Of a stretch of DNA of 13,188 nucleotides, positions 6,474 to 13,188 are shown one piece after another. The stretch spans positions 1-13,188 of the forward strand of contig JAYWHJ010000046.1 of assembly GCA_043777795.1 (NCBI GenBank). Direction: 5' to 3'. The first letter of the stretch is position 1, and every line of letters begins with the position of its first letter. The stretch is from JAAFIP01 sp043777795 (GTDB taxonomy: Bacteria; Pseudomonadota; Gammaproteobacteria; Burkholderiales; Burkholderiaceae_C). Below the pieces are notes generated by a model. The model saw only the letters and a list, made by a program, of their open reading frames with translations. It was not told where the DNA came from and did no database searches. The position numbers and the translations under genes are program-made.

Positions 6474-7061
6474 TCACAGCTTGCACAAGGCAGCCGCTTG
6501 TTTGTAGCTCAAACGAAACGCGGCACTGTTTTGCTGGGCCTGCGACAGCAAAGAGCCGCCTTCCAGCAGTGCTGTGACCATCAGCGCCTTGTCTTGCGCC
6601 GCACGCGGTGCCAGGCCGTCCAGTTGCAGGCGCGTGGCAATGGCCGCTACCAGGCCCTCGTACGCTTTAGCCACGGCAATGCCCAACTGCGGCGAGCTTT
6701 TGCGCTCCGCAGCAAAGGCCGAGAACAGGGCGCAAATCTCGTAATCTGTTTTTTCCATTGTTGCACTGAGCCTCTCGCCCACTTGCAACACCAGCGCCTC
6801 GGTGGTGCGGACACGGCTGTGCTCCAGCAGGCCCAGCAGGCCCCGCGTGATGTCTTCAATCACACACACGCCAATAGCCTCTTTGCCGCCCGGAAAGTGG
6901 TGGTACATCGAGCCTTTGGGCGCACTGGCCAACTCCAAAATATCGTTCAAGCCTGTGGCATGGTAGCCGTGCTTGCGAAACAGGCGCTGCGCCGCCGTCA
7001 GGATACGGCTGCGGGTATCCGGCAAGCTGGGTGCAGAGGTTTCGGTGCTGGGCAATGACAT
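6474..7061 (-). CDS. TetR/AcrR-family repressor, LmrA/YxaF type
   Basis: A 195-residue dimeric DNA-binding repressor. The N-terminal TetR domain spans about 17-65: RSRILTAAQRLFRKHGYHAT, helix-turn-helix about 37-56, and the recognition segment APKGSMYHHFPGGKE (47-61), whose HHFPGGKE form is typical of the LmrA/YxaF/QdoR subgroup. Residues about 66-195 form the effector-binding and dimer domain; the ligand is unknown. It is divergent from an alpha/beta hydrolase gene across 83 bp. That gap holds a 20-bp palindrome whose right half, GGTCTA, equals the half-site known for LmrA/QdoR in Bacillus. The likely job is repression of the neighbouring hydrolase. The ATG at 7061 is favoured by length; a TATGAT hexamer lies at 7073-7078 on this strand but lacks a good -35. 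Confidence 0.93.
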   Translation of the reverse strand: MSLPSTETSAPSLPDTRSRILTAAQRLFRKHGYHATGLNDILELASAPKGSMYHHFPGGKEAIGVCVIEDITRGLLGLLEHSRVRTTEALVLQVGERLSATMEKTDYEICALFSAFAAERKSSPQLGIAVAKAYEGLVAAIATRLQLDGLAPRAAQDKALMVTALLEGGSLLSQAQQNSAAFRLSYKQAAALCKL

Positions 7062-7105
7062 GGTGTCCCGCCATCATAACAAAGGTCAACAAATTGAATT
7101 CAGCA

Positions 7106-7125
7106 ACTAGACAGACTGGTCTAGT
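7106..7125. promoter_or_regulatory. probable TetR-family operator
   Basis: Arms ACTAGAC (7106-7112) and GTCTAGT (7119-7125) are exact reverse complements separated by AGACTG. Within this, TAGAC-N6-GTCTA with a GGTCTA right half matches the pattern TAGACC-N4-GGTCTA known for LmrA/QdoR-type repressors except for one base in the left half. It covers the -35 box and part of the spacer of the hydrolase promoter, as expected for repression. Confidence 0.72.
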
Positions 7126-7137
7126 GAGTGCTACACT
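7108..7137 (+). promoter_or_regulatory. promoter of the TetR-controlled hydrolase
   Basis: TAGACA (7108-7113, five of six matches to TTGACA), an 18-bp spacer, then TACACT (7132-7137, four of six matches to TATAAT). The predicted start is within a base or two of the ATG at 7145, so the transcript would be leaderless or nearly so. The -35 lies inside the operator palindrome. Confidence 0.5.
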
Positions 7138-7144
7138 GCACCGC

Positions 7145-8008
7145 ATGACTACCGACCATGTAATCTCCCTGACTGCGGCCGACGGCTACGTCTTGACCGC
7201 TACCCACTATGCTGCGCCAGGCAGCCAATTCATCGTGCTGGGCAGCGCCACCGCTGTACCGCGCGGTTTTTACAAACGTTTTGCGCAGTTCGCGCAAGCG
7301 CGCGGCATCAACGTCATCGCCACCGACTACCGGGGCATCGGCGACTCCAAGCGCGGTTCGCTCAAAGGTTTTGAGATGGAATATGCCGACTGGTCACGCT
7401 ACGACCTGGCCGCCGCGGTGGACTACGCCTGCCAGCGCGGCAAGGCCTGGCTGGTAGGCCACAGTCTGGGCGGCCACGCGTTAGGCCAAGTACCCCAGCC
7501 CAACCGCTTGCAAGCAGCCTATTTTTGCGGAACTGGTGCGGGCTGGCACGGCTGGATGCCCCGGCCCGAACGCTACCGCGCCTGGGCCATGTGGAACCTG
7601 GTGGGGCCCGTCACCACGCGAGTCTATGGCTATCACCCGATGAGCAAGTTTGGCATGGGCGAAGACCTGCCGATGGGCGTGTACCGCGAGTGGAAGCGTT
7701 GGTGCGCGCATCCGCATTATTTTTTTGACGATCCGGATGCCAAGGTAATGACCGATAAATTTGCAGAGGTGCGCATTCCCATCGCTGCGGCAGTGAGCAC
7801 CGACGATCTGTGGGCTCCGCCCGCCTCGCGCGATGCATTTTTCAAGGGCTACCGCAGTACGCAGATAGACCGCATTGACTTGTCAGCTGCTGCGCTGGGC
7901 GTGGCGCAGATTGGGCATATGGGCTACTTTCGCGCGCAGGTGGGCGCGGCGCTGTGGCCGCAGATGCTGGGCTGGTTGGGGCAGCATGGGTTGCAAGTGG
8001 GCGTTTAG
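7145..8008 (+). CDS. alpha/beta hydrolase (COG4757-like) under TetR control
   Basis: A 287-residue cytoplasmic alpha/beta-hydrolase of unknown substrate, resembling the COG4757 group of predicted hydrolases. Features: VLGSATAVPRGFYKRFA (31-47, oxyanion region), IATDYRGIGDS (58-68), nucleophile elbow GHSLGG at 105-110 (S107), acid in STDDLWAPP (D220 or D221), and catalytic histidine in IGHMGYFR (H258). The triad is complete. There is no signal peptide. The frame continues upstream to 7031, but that portion runs through the operator and promoter, so the ATG at 7145 is preferred. It is divergent from, and probably repressed by, the TetR gene. The usual logic of such pairs is that the repressor ligand is the hydrolase substrate or a toxic ester or lipid, but nothing here identifies it. 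It ends convergent with the exporter gene at 8084. Confidence 0.88.
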   Translation: MTTDHVISLTAADGYVLTATHYAAPGSQFIVLGSATAVPRGFYKRFAQFAQARGINVIATDYRGIGDSKRGSLKGFEMEYADWSRYDLAAAVDYACQRGKAWLVGHSLGGHALGQVPQPNRLQAAYFCGTGAGWHGWMPRPERYRAWAMWNLVGPVTTRVYGYHPMSKFGMGEDLPMGVYREWKRWCAHPHYFFDDPDAKVMTDKFAEVRIPIAAAVSTDDLWAPPASRDAFFKGYRSTQIDRIDLSAAALGVAQIGHMGYFRAQVGAALWPQMLGWLGQHGLQVGV

Positions 8009-8015
8009 CACCCTG

Positions 8016-8056
8016 GCGCTGGGGGAGTATGGGGCCGCAGTAAAGCACCCCAGCGC
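8016..8056. terminator. inverted repeat between convergent genes
   Basis: GCGCTGGGG (8016-8024) and CCCCAGCGC (8048-8056) are perfect 9-bp reverse complements with a 23-base loop, located in the 75-bp gap between the convergent hydrolase and exporter genes. There is no long T-run on either side (AAATT on the right), so it is at best a weak or bidirectional 3'-end stem. Confidence 0.4.
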
Positions 8057-8083
8057 AAATTCCTTGACCTGGCCAAGCCTGCC

Positions 8084-8962
8084 TTACGCCCGCTTGGGCC
8101 ACAGCACACTGCCAATGGCCACCAACATTAGCGCCATGGCTGTCCAGTCCTGCCAGTGCAGCGCCTCACCCAGCACGCCAGCGCCGCTGAACACGCCCAG
8201 CACGGGGATCATCATCACGCTCAAGGTGGAGGCAATGGGCGGCAGACTGCGCGCCAGATAAAACCAAGCCGCATGGGCGAAACCAAACACCAGCGCGGCG
8301 TTGTACACAATGGAGAACCAGGTCGCCGCACTGGGTGCGCGCCATTGGGAGGATTCAAACGCGGTGCTCAGGGCCGTCATCACGATGGCTGTCAACACCG
8401 TCATCCAAAACGAAAGGGCCAAGGTGGGCACCGGGATCCGAGTACGGCGCAGCATCTGCGTGCCCAGCGCCCAAGTAGATGCCGCGAGGAGTGCCAGCAC
8501 CACGCCCAGCGGTTTGCCGGTCAATGCCCCCAGCTCGTGCGTCAGCAACAACGCTACACCGAGGGCCGCAGCGCCTACGCCTAGCCAGGCGCGGGGTGCA
8601 AGCTTGTCCTTGAACACCCAGGCACCGATCATGGCACTGAAGATGGGCATGGTATAGCCCAAAATAGCTGCACGGCCCGAGGTCAGCAGTTTGACCGCAA
8701 TGATCATCGTGCCGTGCCAGATGAACATATTGAACAGCGCCAGCACCAACAGCGCTGGCCAGTAAGCGCGCGGTACGGCAAACGGTACCTTCATCCATTT
8801 CAAGCCCAGCGCCAACACGGGAACGCCCAGCCAAATCGATATGGCACGAAAGGTGAGGGGAGGGTAGTCTTGAACCCCCAGCTTCATCACTGGCCAGTTC
8901 AGACCCCAGATAATGGTGAGGGCAACAAGAAGCCAAAGCTGGGTGGGGGTGAGGCGCTGCAT
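8084..8962 (-). CDS. DMT-superfamily (EamA) transporter
   Basis: A 292-residue inner-membrane protein of the drug/metabolite transporter superfamily with two EamA repeats of about five helices each (about 10-140 and 148-285). The first helix carries the familiar LTIIWGLNWPVMKLG segment (16-30), and LAASTWALGTQMLRR marks the start of the second repeat. Ten hydrophobic stretches are visible. Members export amino acids, metabolites or drugs; the substrate is not readable from sequence. The start ATG at 8962 is only 30 bp from the divergent pyrF start, so both regulatory regions overlap coding sequence of the other gene. GACAAT-CACCCC-ATG is the same twelve-base context (AATCACCCCATG) as before the ferredoxin gene. 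It ends convergent to the hydrolase. Confidence 0.93.
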   Translation of the reverse strand: MQRLTPTQLWLLVALTIIWGLNWPVMKLGVQDYPPLTFRAISIWLGVPVLALGLKWMKVPFAVPRAYWPALLVLALFNMFIWHGTMIIAVKLLTSGRAAILGYTMPIFSAMIGAWVFKDKLAPRAWLGVGAAALGVALLLTHELGALTGKPLGVVLALLAASTWALGTQMLRRTRIPVPTLALSFWMTVLTAIVMTALSTAFESSQWRAPSAATWFSIVYNAALVFGFAHAAWFYLARSLPPIASTLSVMMIPVLGVFSGAGVLGEALHWQDWTAMALMLVAIGSVLWPKRA

Positions 8963-8992
8963 GGGGTGATTGTCGGCGATTAAAATGCCAGC
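8963..8992. promoter_or_regulatory. 30-bp divergent start region of the exporter gene and pyrF
   Basis: The whole gap holds two outward-facing hexamers: TAAAAT at 8981-8986 (plus), six bases before the pyrF ATG, and GACAAT at 8969-8974 (minus), six bases before the exporter ATG. There is no Shine-Dalgarno sequence for either gene. Any -35 boxes would fall inside the opposite gene; none is convincing. Confidence 0.4.
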
Positions 8993-9832
8993 ATGACCTT
9001 TTTAGCCCAGCTCAGCGGTGCCGCTGCACACAACCACTCCATGCTTTGCGTGGGCCTTGATCCAGAGCCCAACAAATTTCCCGGGGCGTTAAAGGGCAAT
9101 GCCAACAAAATCTACGATTTTTGCGCCGCCATCGTCGACGCTACGGCCGACACGGTGATTGCCTTTAAACCGCAGATTGCGTACTTTGCCGCCCATCGCG
9201 CCGAGGGCCAGCTGGAGCGTTTGATGGAGCACATACGCCGGGTTGCGCCTCTAGTGCCCATTATTCTGGATGCCAAGCGCGGGGACATTGGCAGCACGGC
9301 CGAGCAGTACGCCATCGAAGCGTTTGAGCGCTACGGGGCCGACGCGGTCACGCTGTCGCCATTCATGGGCTTTGACTCAGTGGCACCGTATTTAAAGTAC
9401 CACGACAAAGGCGCGTTTTTACTGTGCCGTACGTCCAACCCTGGCGGCGACGATTTGCAAAACCAACGTCTGGCCTCCGTAGAGGGCGCCCCTCTTTTGT
9501 ACGAGCATGTCGCCAAGTTGGCTCAAGGGCCTTGGAACTTGAATGGGCAGTTAGGTTTGGTAGTAGGTGCCACCTATCCGGTCGAGATTGAGCGCGTGCG
9601 CGCGCTGGCACCCACACTGCCACTGCTGATCCCCGGTGTGGGCGCGCAAGGTGGTGACGCAGTGGCTACAGTGAAAGCCGGACACCGCCAAAATGGCCCC
9701 ATCATTGTTAACTCTTCACGGGCAGTTTTGTATGCTTCCTCAGGCGATGATTTTGCCTCTGCGGCGCGGCGCGAGGCGGTGCGCACCCGCAATACTTTGC
9801 AGCTGGCCTTGAGCCCTGCTGTCGCGGCATAG
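8993..9832 (+). CDS. pyrF: orotidine 5'-phosphate decarboxylase
   Basis: A 279-residue cytoplasmic TIM-barrel enzyme converting OMP to UMP, the last step of de novo pyrimidine synthesis. It belongs to the longer family-2 form common in Betaproteobacteria and actinobacteria. Visible motifs: MLCVGLDPEPNKFP (17-30), AFKPQIAYFAAH (57-68), the catalytic DAKRGDIG at 93-100 (D93, K95, D98), LSPFMGFDS (121-129), CRTSNPGG (145-152), and PGVGAQGGD (214-222) plus NSSRAVLYAS (240-249) in the phosphate-binding region. The length is as expected and the gene is intact. The start at ATG 8993 has no ribosome-binding site but has TAAAAT ending six bases upstream, so it may be leaderless. It is divergent from the exporter gene and has no pyrimidine-gene neighbour in view. 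Confidence 0.97.
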   Translation: MTFLAQLSGAAAHNHSMLCVGLDPEPNKFPGALKGNANKIYDFCAAIVDATADTVIAFKPQIAYFAAHRAEGQLERLMEHIRRVAPLVPIILDAKRGDIGSTAEQYAIEAFERYGADAVTLSPFMGFDSVAPYLKYHDKGAFLLCRTSNPGGDDLQNQRLASVEGAPLLYEHVAKLAQGPWNLNGQLGLVVGATYPVEIERVRALAPTLPLLIPGVGAQGGDAVATVKAGHRQNGPIIVNSSRAVLYASSGDDFASAARREAVRTRNTLQLALSPAVAA

Positions 9833-10037
9833 CCGCACCGGAGTAAGCGCCTACCTGCGGCTTAGATGCTTTGCGTAGGCTATTTGATACAGGCCAAGGT
9901 GGCTTGAAAAGCCGCAATTTCGCTGGTGTCTGGATAAGACAAGCAGTAACATTTGTTGCCTTATCCGCCGCAATTTTCAGGGGAAAAGGGGCATTACGCA
10001 CGGTATCCTTCACGGCTTAACGAACCGTTACCTAGCC
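9833..10037 (+). other. intergenic region between pyrF and the DUF1800 gene
   Basis: 205 bp without a gene. After pyrF, GCCGCA (9832-9837)/TGCGGC (9856-9861) and GCCTAC (9849-9854)/GTAGGC (9875-9880) are small overlapping inverted repeats, possible 3'-end structure without a T-run beyond TATTT. Farther on, GGATAAG (9932-9938) and CTTATCC (9960-9966) form a 7-bp stem around a 21-base loop, flanked by a direct repeat GCCGCAATTT (9911-9920 and 9967-9976). TAACG-AAC-CGTTA (10018-10030) is a small palindrome just before the DUF1800 start. I cannot assign a promoter or known riboswitch. Confidence 0.35.
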
Positions 10038-11996
10038 ATGCAGACAAAAACATCCCTCCTCGCCGAACCTGTTGCCCGCGCGCCGATGGCGCAAGCGGCC
10101 CTCCCCCTTCCCACTACTGATACCACCGACGTTGGCAACCTGGCCCCCGCCACACTGTCATTGCTTGGGTCCGCGCTGCTTGCTGCCTGCGGTGGCGGTG
10201 GTGGCGGCGACAGTGGCACTGCAGCCCAGCCCCCTGTTGGCGGCACACCGCCTGCGCCAGGGCCCGGGTCGCCGCCCACGCCAACGCCCACGCCCACGCC
10301 CACCCCTACCCCTACCCCCATTGCAGCGGCGCCGGGCTTTAACAACTTTCCCTCTGCCAAGAGCAACGAGGAAGCCGCCCGCTTTTTGCTGCAAAGCGAG
10401 CTTGGCGCGACCGATGCCAGTATCGCCAGCGTGCGCAGTGCCGATTTTGCCAGCTACCTGCAGCAGCAGTTCAACACCGCCACTGGCAATACAGCGTATG
10501 ACTGGATAGAACAACGCGGGTACAGCGCCTCAAATGCCAATCGCTATGTCTTTACGACGTACCCCGCAGAGTTCGTGGTGTGGAAAGAGCTCTTTAGCGC
10601 GCCGGACAGCTTGCGCAAACGCACCGCATTGGCGTTGTCAGAGTTTTTCGTGGCCTCGATGCAAACCGCCGAGTTCGATTGGCGCGGCCATGCTTACGCC
10701 AACTGGTGGGACATGCTCAGTCGCAATACCTTTGGCAATTTCAGGCAGTTGCTGGAAGATGTCACGCTGCACCCCGCCATGGGTTACTACCTCAACACGA
10801 AGGGCAACCAAAAAGAAAACCCAGCCACTGGTCGTGTGCCCGATGAGAACTATGCACGCGAGGTGATGCAACTCTTCACGATCGGCCTGGTCCAGCTCAA
10901 CATGGATGGCACGCCCAAACTTGGCGCTGACGGCAAAGAGCTCGACAGCTACACCCAAGACGATGTCACCAACCTGGCGCGGGTGTTTACTGGCTATGAC
11001 TTTGACACCTCGGATGGCGTGCGCCTACCCGTGATCAAGTCCGACGGCAGTGCAGAGAGCTTCACATCGCTGAGCCGCGATTTCACCCGCAAACCTATGG
11101 CGCTCAACGCCACCCGCCACTCCACTTTGGAGGCCAAGTTTTTAGGTGCCACCGTAGCGGCCGGCACTGCGGGCCAAGCCGCGTTAAAAACGGGCTTGGA
11201 CACTTTGTTTAACCACCCCAATGTCGGGCCTTTCTTTGGCAAGCAAATGATCCAGCGCCTGGTCACCAGCAACCCCAGTAAAGCGTATGTAGCCCGTGTC
11301 GCCGCTGCATTCAACAACAACGGCGCTGGCGTACGCGGCGACATGCGGGCTGTGTGGACCGCTGTCTTGCTAGACGACGATGCGCGCGGACCACAGGGCT
11401 TGACCGACCCCGGCTTTGGCAAGTTGCGCGAGCCCATGCTGCGCCTGGTGCAATGGGGGCGTAGCTTTAACGCCACTTCGGCAGCGCTCTCGTGGAAAAT
11501 ATTTGACTTGTCTAACCCTGCGACCCAGCTGAGCCAAAGCCCGCTGCGCTCGCCCTCGGTGTTTAACTTTTTTCGCCCTGGTTTTGTGCCTCCCAGCACC
11601 GCCCTGGCGGCCAGTAAAACGCCTGCGCCCGAGTTTCAGCTGGTCAACGAAACCACGGTGGGCGGTTACTTGAACTACATGCAAACCGTGATTCGCAGTG
11701 GCATTTCTTGCCCCGAACCCACCGTCCCAGAGGCCGCTTTTCGCAACTATGTGAACGACGTGGTGGCCAACTATACGGCCGAGCTGGCGCTGGTCGGGGA
11801 TGCAGCGGCTTTGGTCGCGCGGATGAATCTGATTTTGTGCGCCGGCCAGCTGTCGGCGGCCAATCAAGCCATCATCGTCGCTGCGTTGAACGCGACCCCC
11901 ATCACGGCGACCAGTACGGCCAATCAAAAGTTGGACCGTGTGAGTGCCGCCGTGCTGTTGGTGATGGCGTCGCCCGAGTATTTGATTCAAAAATAG
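10038..11996 (+). CDS. DUF1800 family protein with lipobox and Pro-Thr linker
   Basis: A 652-residue exported protein of the DUF1800 family, function unknown. The N-terminus is unusual: about 34 polar residues, then a short hydrophobic stretch (35-50) ending LLAAC, a lipobox with C51 as the probable lipidated residue, followed by a run of six glycines (52-57). A Pro-rich linker ends in about 7 Pro-Thr repeats (80-94). The DUF1800 domain fills about 105-652, with recognisable segments RTALALSEFFVAS, FRQLLEDVTLHPAMGYYLN, NYAREVMQLFTIGL (271-284) and FGKQMIQRLVTSNPS. It is followed after 62 bp by a DUF1501 gene on the same strand; these two families occur side by side in many proteobacteria and planctomycetes, so a joint role is likely. 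No alternative start gives a more normal signal peptide, and no ribosome site precedes the ATG, so the start is less certain than the gene. Confidence 0.93.
   Translation: MQTKTSLLAEPVARAPMAQAALPLPTTDTTDVGNLAPATLSLLGSALLAACGGGGGGDSGTAAQPPVGGTPPAPGPGSPPTPTPTPTPTPTPTPIAAAPGFNNFPSAKSNEEAARFLLQSELGATDASIASVRSADFASYLQQQFNTATGNTAYDWIEQRGYSASNANRYVFTTYPAEFVVWKELFSAPDSLRKRTALALSEFFVASMQTAEFDWRGHAYANWWDMLSRNTFGNFRQLLEDVTLHPAMGYYLNTKGNQKENPATGRVPDENYAREVMQLFTIGLVQLNMDGTPKLGADGKELDSYTQDDVTNLARVFTGYDFDTSDGVRLPVIKSDGSAESFTSLSRDFTRKPMALNATRHSTLEAKFLGATVAAGTAGQAALKTGLDTLFNHPNVGPFFGKQMIQRLVTSNPSKAYVARVAAAFNNNGAGVRGDMRAVWTAVLLDDDARGPQGLTDPGFGKLREPMLRLVQWGRSFNATSAALSWKIFDLSNPATQLSQSPLRSPSVFNFFRPGFVPPSTALAASKTPAPEFQLVNETTVGGYLNYMQTVIRSGISCPEPTVPEAAFRNYVNDVVANYTAELALVGDAAALVARMNLILCAGQLSAANQAIIVAALNATPITATSTANQKLDRVSAAVLLVMASPEYLIQK
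10275..10319 (+). repeat. hexanucleotide repeat encoding the Pro-Thr linker
   Basis: About 7.5 tandem units of six bases, CCNACN, each coding Pro-Thr (codons 80-94 of the DUF1800 gene). The first units use CCC-ACG (one CCA), the last CCT-ACC, so it consists of two near-homogeneous blocks. Slippage would change linker length without shifting the frame. Confidence 0.85.
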
Positions 11997-12058
11997 TCTG
12001 CATGCCGCACCGCCGCTGAGCCGCGCCCTTAGAACCTCAACCCAAGAATTCTCACACT

Positions 12059-13188
12059 ATGCACCTCCTCCAACCCCAGCACCACAGCCGCCGCGCTTTT
12101 CTGCGTCGCTCGGCCCAGCTTGCCTTCACCGGCGCTGCATTGCCCACAGCACTCAATTTAGCCGCCATGGGCGAAGCCGCAGCTTTCAATGCACCGGCTG
12201 GCAGCTATAAGGCCTTGGTCTGCGTGTTTCTCTTTGGCGGCAACGACTACGGCAATACCGTGGTCACCTACGATGACCCCAGCTACAACGCCTACAGCAC
12301 CATCCGTGGTGGCGGTGGCGGGCAAACTGCGGGCGGCATTGCGCTGGCCAAGGCCAGCCTGGCATCTACCTTGCTCAACCCGACGACCGCGCTACCCGGG
12401 GCCAGGCAGTATGCCCTGCACCCCAGCATGACGGGTCTAGCCGGCTTGTTCAATGCCGGGCAAGCCGCGGTACAGCTCAACGTCGGCCCCTTGGTTGTGC
12501 CCATGACCAAAGCACAATACCAAAGCAGCAATCGTGTGCTGTACCCCTTGCCGCCCAAGCTGTTTTCTCACAACGACCAGCAGTCCATTTGGCAATCTTC
12601 GTCCCCTGAGGGTTCCACCATTGGCTGGGGTGGCAATATCGGCGACTTGGCACTGGCCTCCAACACCAACTCCCTTTTTACCTGCATCTCGGTGACTGGC
12701 AACGCGGTGTTTTTATCCGGTGATACGGCACTGTCCTACCGCGTCAGCACGGGCGGCGCAGTCAAGATCAACAGCTTCGCCAACAATGTGTACGGCTCGG
12801 CCGCAGTCAAAAACGCCTTGGGCCAACTGGTGCAGCAGACGCGCAGCCATGTTTTGGAAAACGAATACAACACCGTCGCCAAACGCGCCATCAGCGCCGA
12901 GGGTCTCGTAACGGCGGGCATCACCGCTGGCGCTGCTCTAGGCACCGGGGCGGAGTTTGCCGCACTCAACGCGCTGCCGACCAACAACTCGCTGGGTGCG
13001 CAACTCAAAATGGTGGCCCGGTTGATCGCGGCGCGTGGCAGTTTGGGCGCGAAGCGGCAAGTCTATTTTGTATCTTTAGGCGGTTTTGACAACCACGATA
13101 ATTTGCTGACGGACCACGTCACCAACCTCACTCGTGTGAGCGAGGCCATGACCGCTTTTTACCACACCACTGCGCTTTTGGGTGTTGC
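12059..13188 (+). CDS. DUF1501 family protein with Tat signal, 3' end outside window
   Basis: The first 376 residues are present and the frame is open to the window edge. The N-terminus has a twin-arginine signal: SRRAFLRRS (10-18, R11 R12), a hydrophobic stretch (about 19-36) and a probable cleavage site in EAAAF (near A42), so the protein is predicted to be exported already folded. The mature part starts with KALVCVFLFGGNDYGNTVV (51-69), whose GGND is typical of DUF1501, a family related to the alkaline phosphatase/sulfatase superfamily. LFSHNDQQS lies near 175 and VSLGGFDNHDN near 338-348 (D344, H346), the counterpart of the GGWDTH motif. Metal binding is plausible but no reaction is established. 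The gene lies 62 bp behind the DUF1800 gene with no terminator between, indicating one operon. ATG 12059 is chosen because it places the Tat motif correctly. Confidence 0.92.
   Translation, partial: MHLLQPQHHSRRAFLRRSAQLAFTGAALPTALNLAAMGEAAAFNAPAGSYKALVCVFLFGGNDYGNTVVTYDDPSYNAYSTIRGGGGGQTAGGIALAKASLASTLLNPTTALPGARQYALHPSMTGLAGLFNAGQAAVQLNVGPLVVPMTKAQYQSSNRVLYPLPPKLFSHNDQQSIWQSSSPEGSTIGWGGNIGDLALASNTNSLFTCISVTGNAVFLSGDTALSYRVSTGGAVKINSFANNVYGSAAVKNALGQLVQQTRSHVLENEYNTVAKRAISAEGLVTAGITAGAALGTGAEFAALNALPTNNSLGAQLKMVARLIAARGSLGAKRQVYFVSLGGFDNHDNLLTDHVTNLTRVSEAMTAFYHTTALLGV

Noticed and set aside
6459..7058. 199-codon plus-strand frame over tetR
   Set aside because: Exact antisense of a clear TetR repressor; Gln/Arg/His-rich shadow.
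10275..10319. Tandem repeats as a CRISPR-like or non-coding array
   Set aside because: Units are 6 bp with no spacers and stay in frame as Pro-Thr codons inside the DUF1800 gene.

Overview
The window looks like a chromosomal segment of a betaproteobacterium in the Burkholderiales, most likely Comamonadaceae (Rhodoferax/Polaromonas/Acidovorax type). This is inferred from GC-rich housekeeping genes, protein style, a magnesium-type HemB, the family-2 PyrF, and two copies of a short AT-richer intergenic repeat that resembles one I associate with that family. I see no rRNA, tRNA, CRISPR array, transposase or phage gene. Every protein-coding gene falls in a known family. The least explained material is the 408-bp hemJ-hemB intergenic region and the DUF1800/DUF1501 pair at the right end.

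Layout. Positions 1-3850 hold five genes on the minus strand, read from right to left: hemJ (protoporphyrinogen IX oxidase), a long VanZ-family membrane protein, a thioredoxin-like [2Fe-2S] ferredoxin, a small alpha/beta hydrolase, and a DacA/DacC-type D-alanyl-D-alanine carboxypeptidase that runs off the left edge. Positions 3851-4258 are non-coding and contain a strong-looking minus-strand promoter, a UUCG-capped hairpin, a CCUCCC anti-Shine-Dalgarno stretch and a clear intrinsic terminator, i.e. a probable ~100-nt small RNA (or an attenuated hemJ leader), plus a separate perfect 14-bp palindrome. Divergently, hemB (porphobilinogen synthase) starts at 4259, so two heme-pathway genes flank this region. 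corA (divalent-cation channel) follows on the plus strand.

From 6474 to 8008 there is a divergent regulator/target module: a TetR repressor of the LmrA/YxaF type (minus) and an alpha/beta hydrolase (plus). A 20-bp operator-like palindrome sits over the hydrolase promoter. A DMT/EamA exporter (minus) and pyrF (OMP decarboxylase, plus) are divergent with only 30 bp between their start codons. At the right end a DUF1800 protein with a lipobox and Pro-Thr linker is followed by a Tat-signal DUF1501 protein cut by the window edge; this is a recurrent exported gene pair of unknown function.

A theme across the window is that Shine-Dalgarno sequences are nearly absent (corA is the exception), while several start codons have a TANNNT-like hexamer about 6-7 bases upstream, suggesting leaderless or near-leaderless transcripts.
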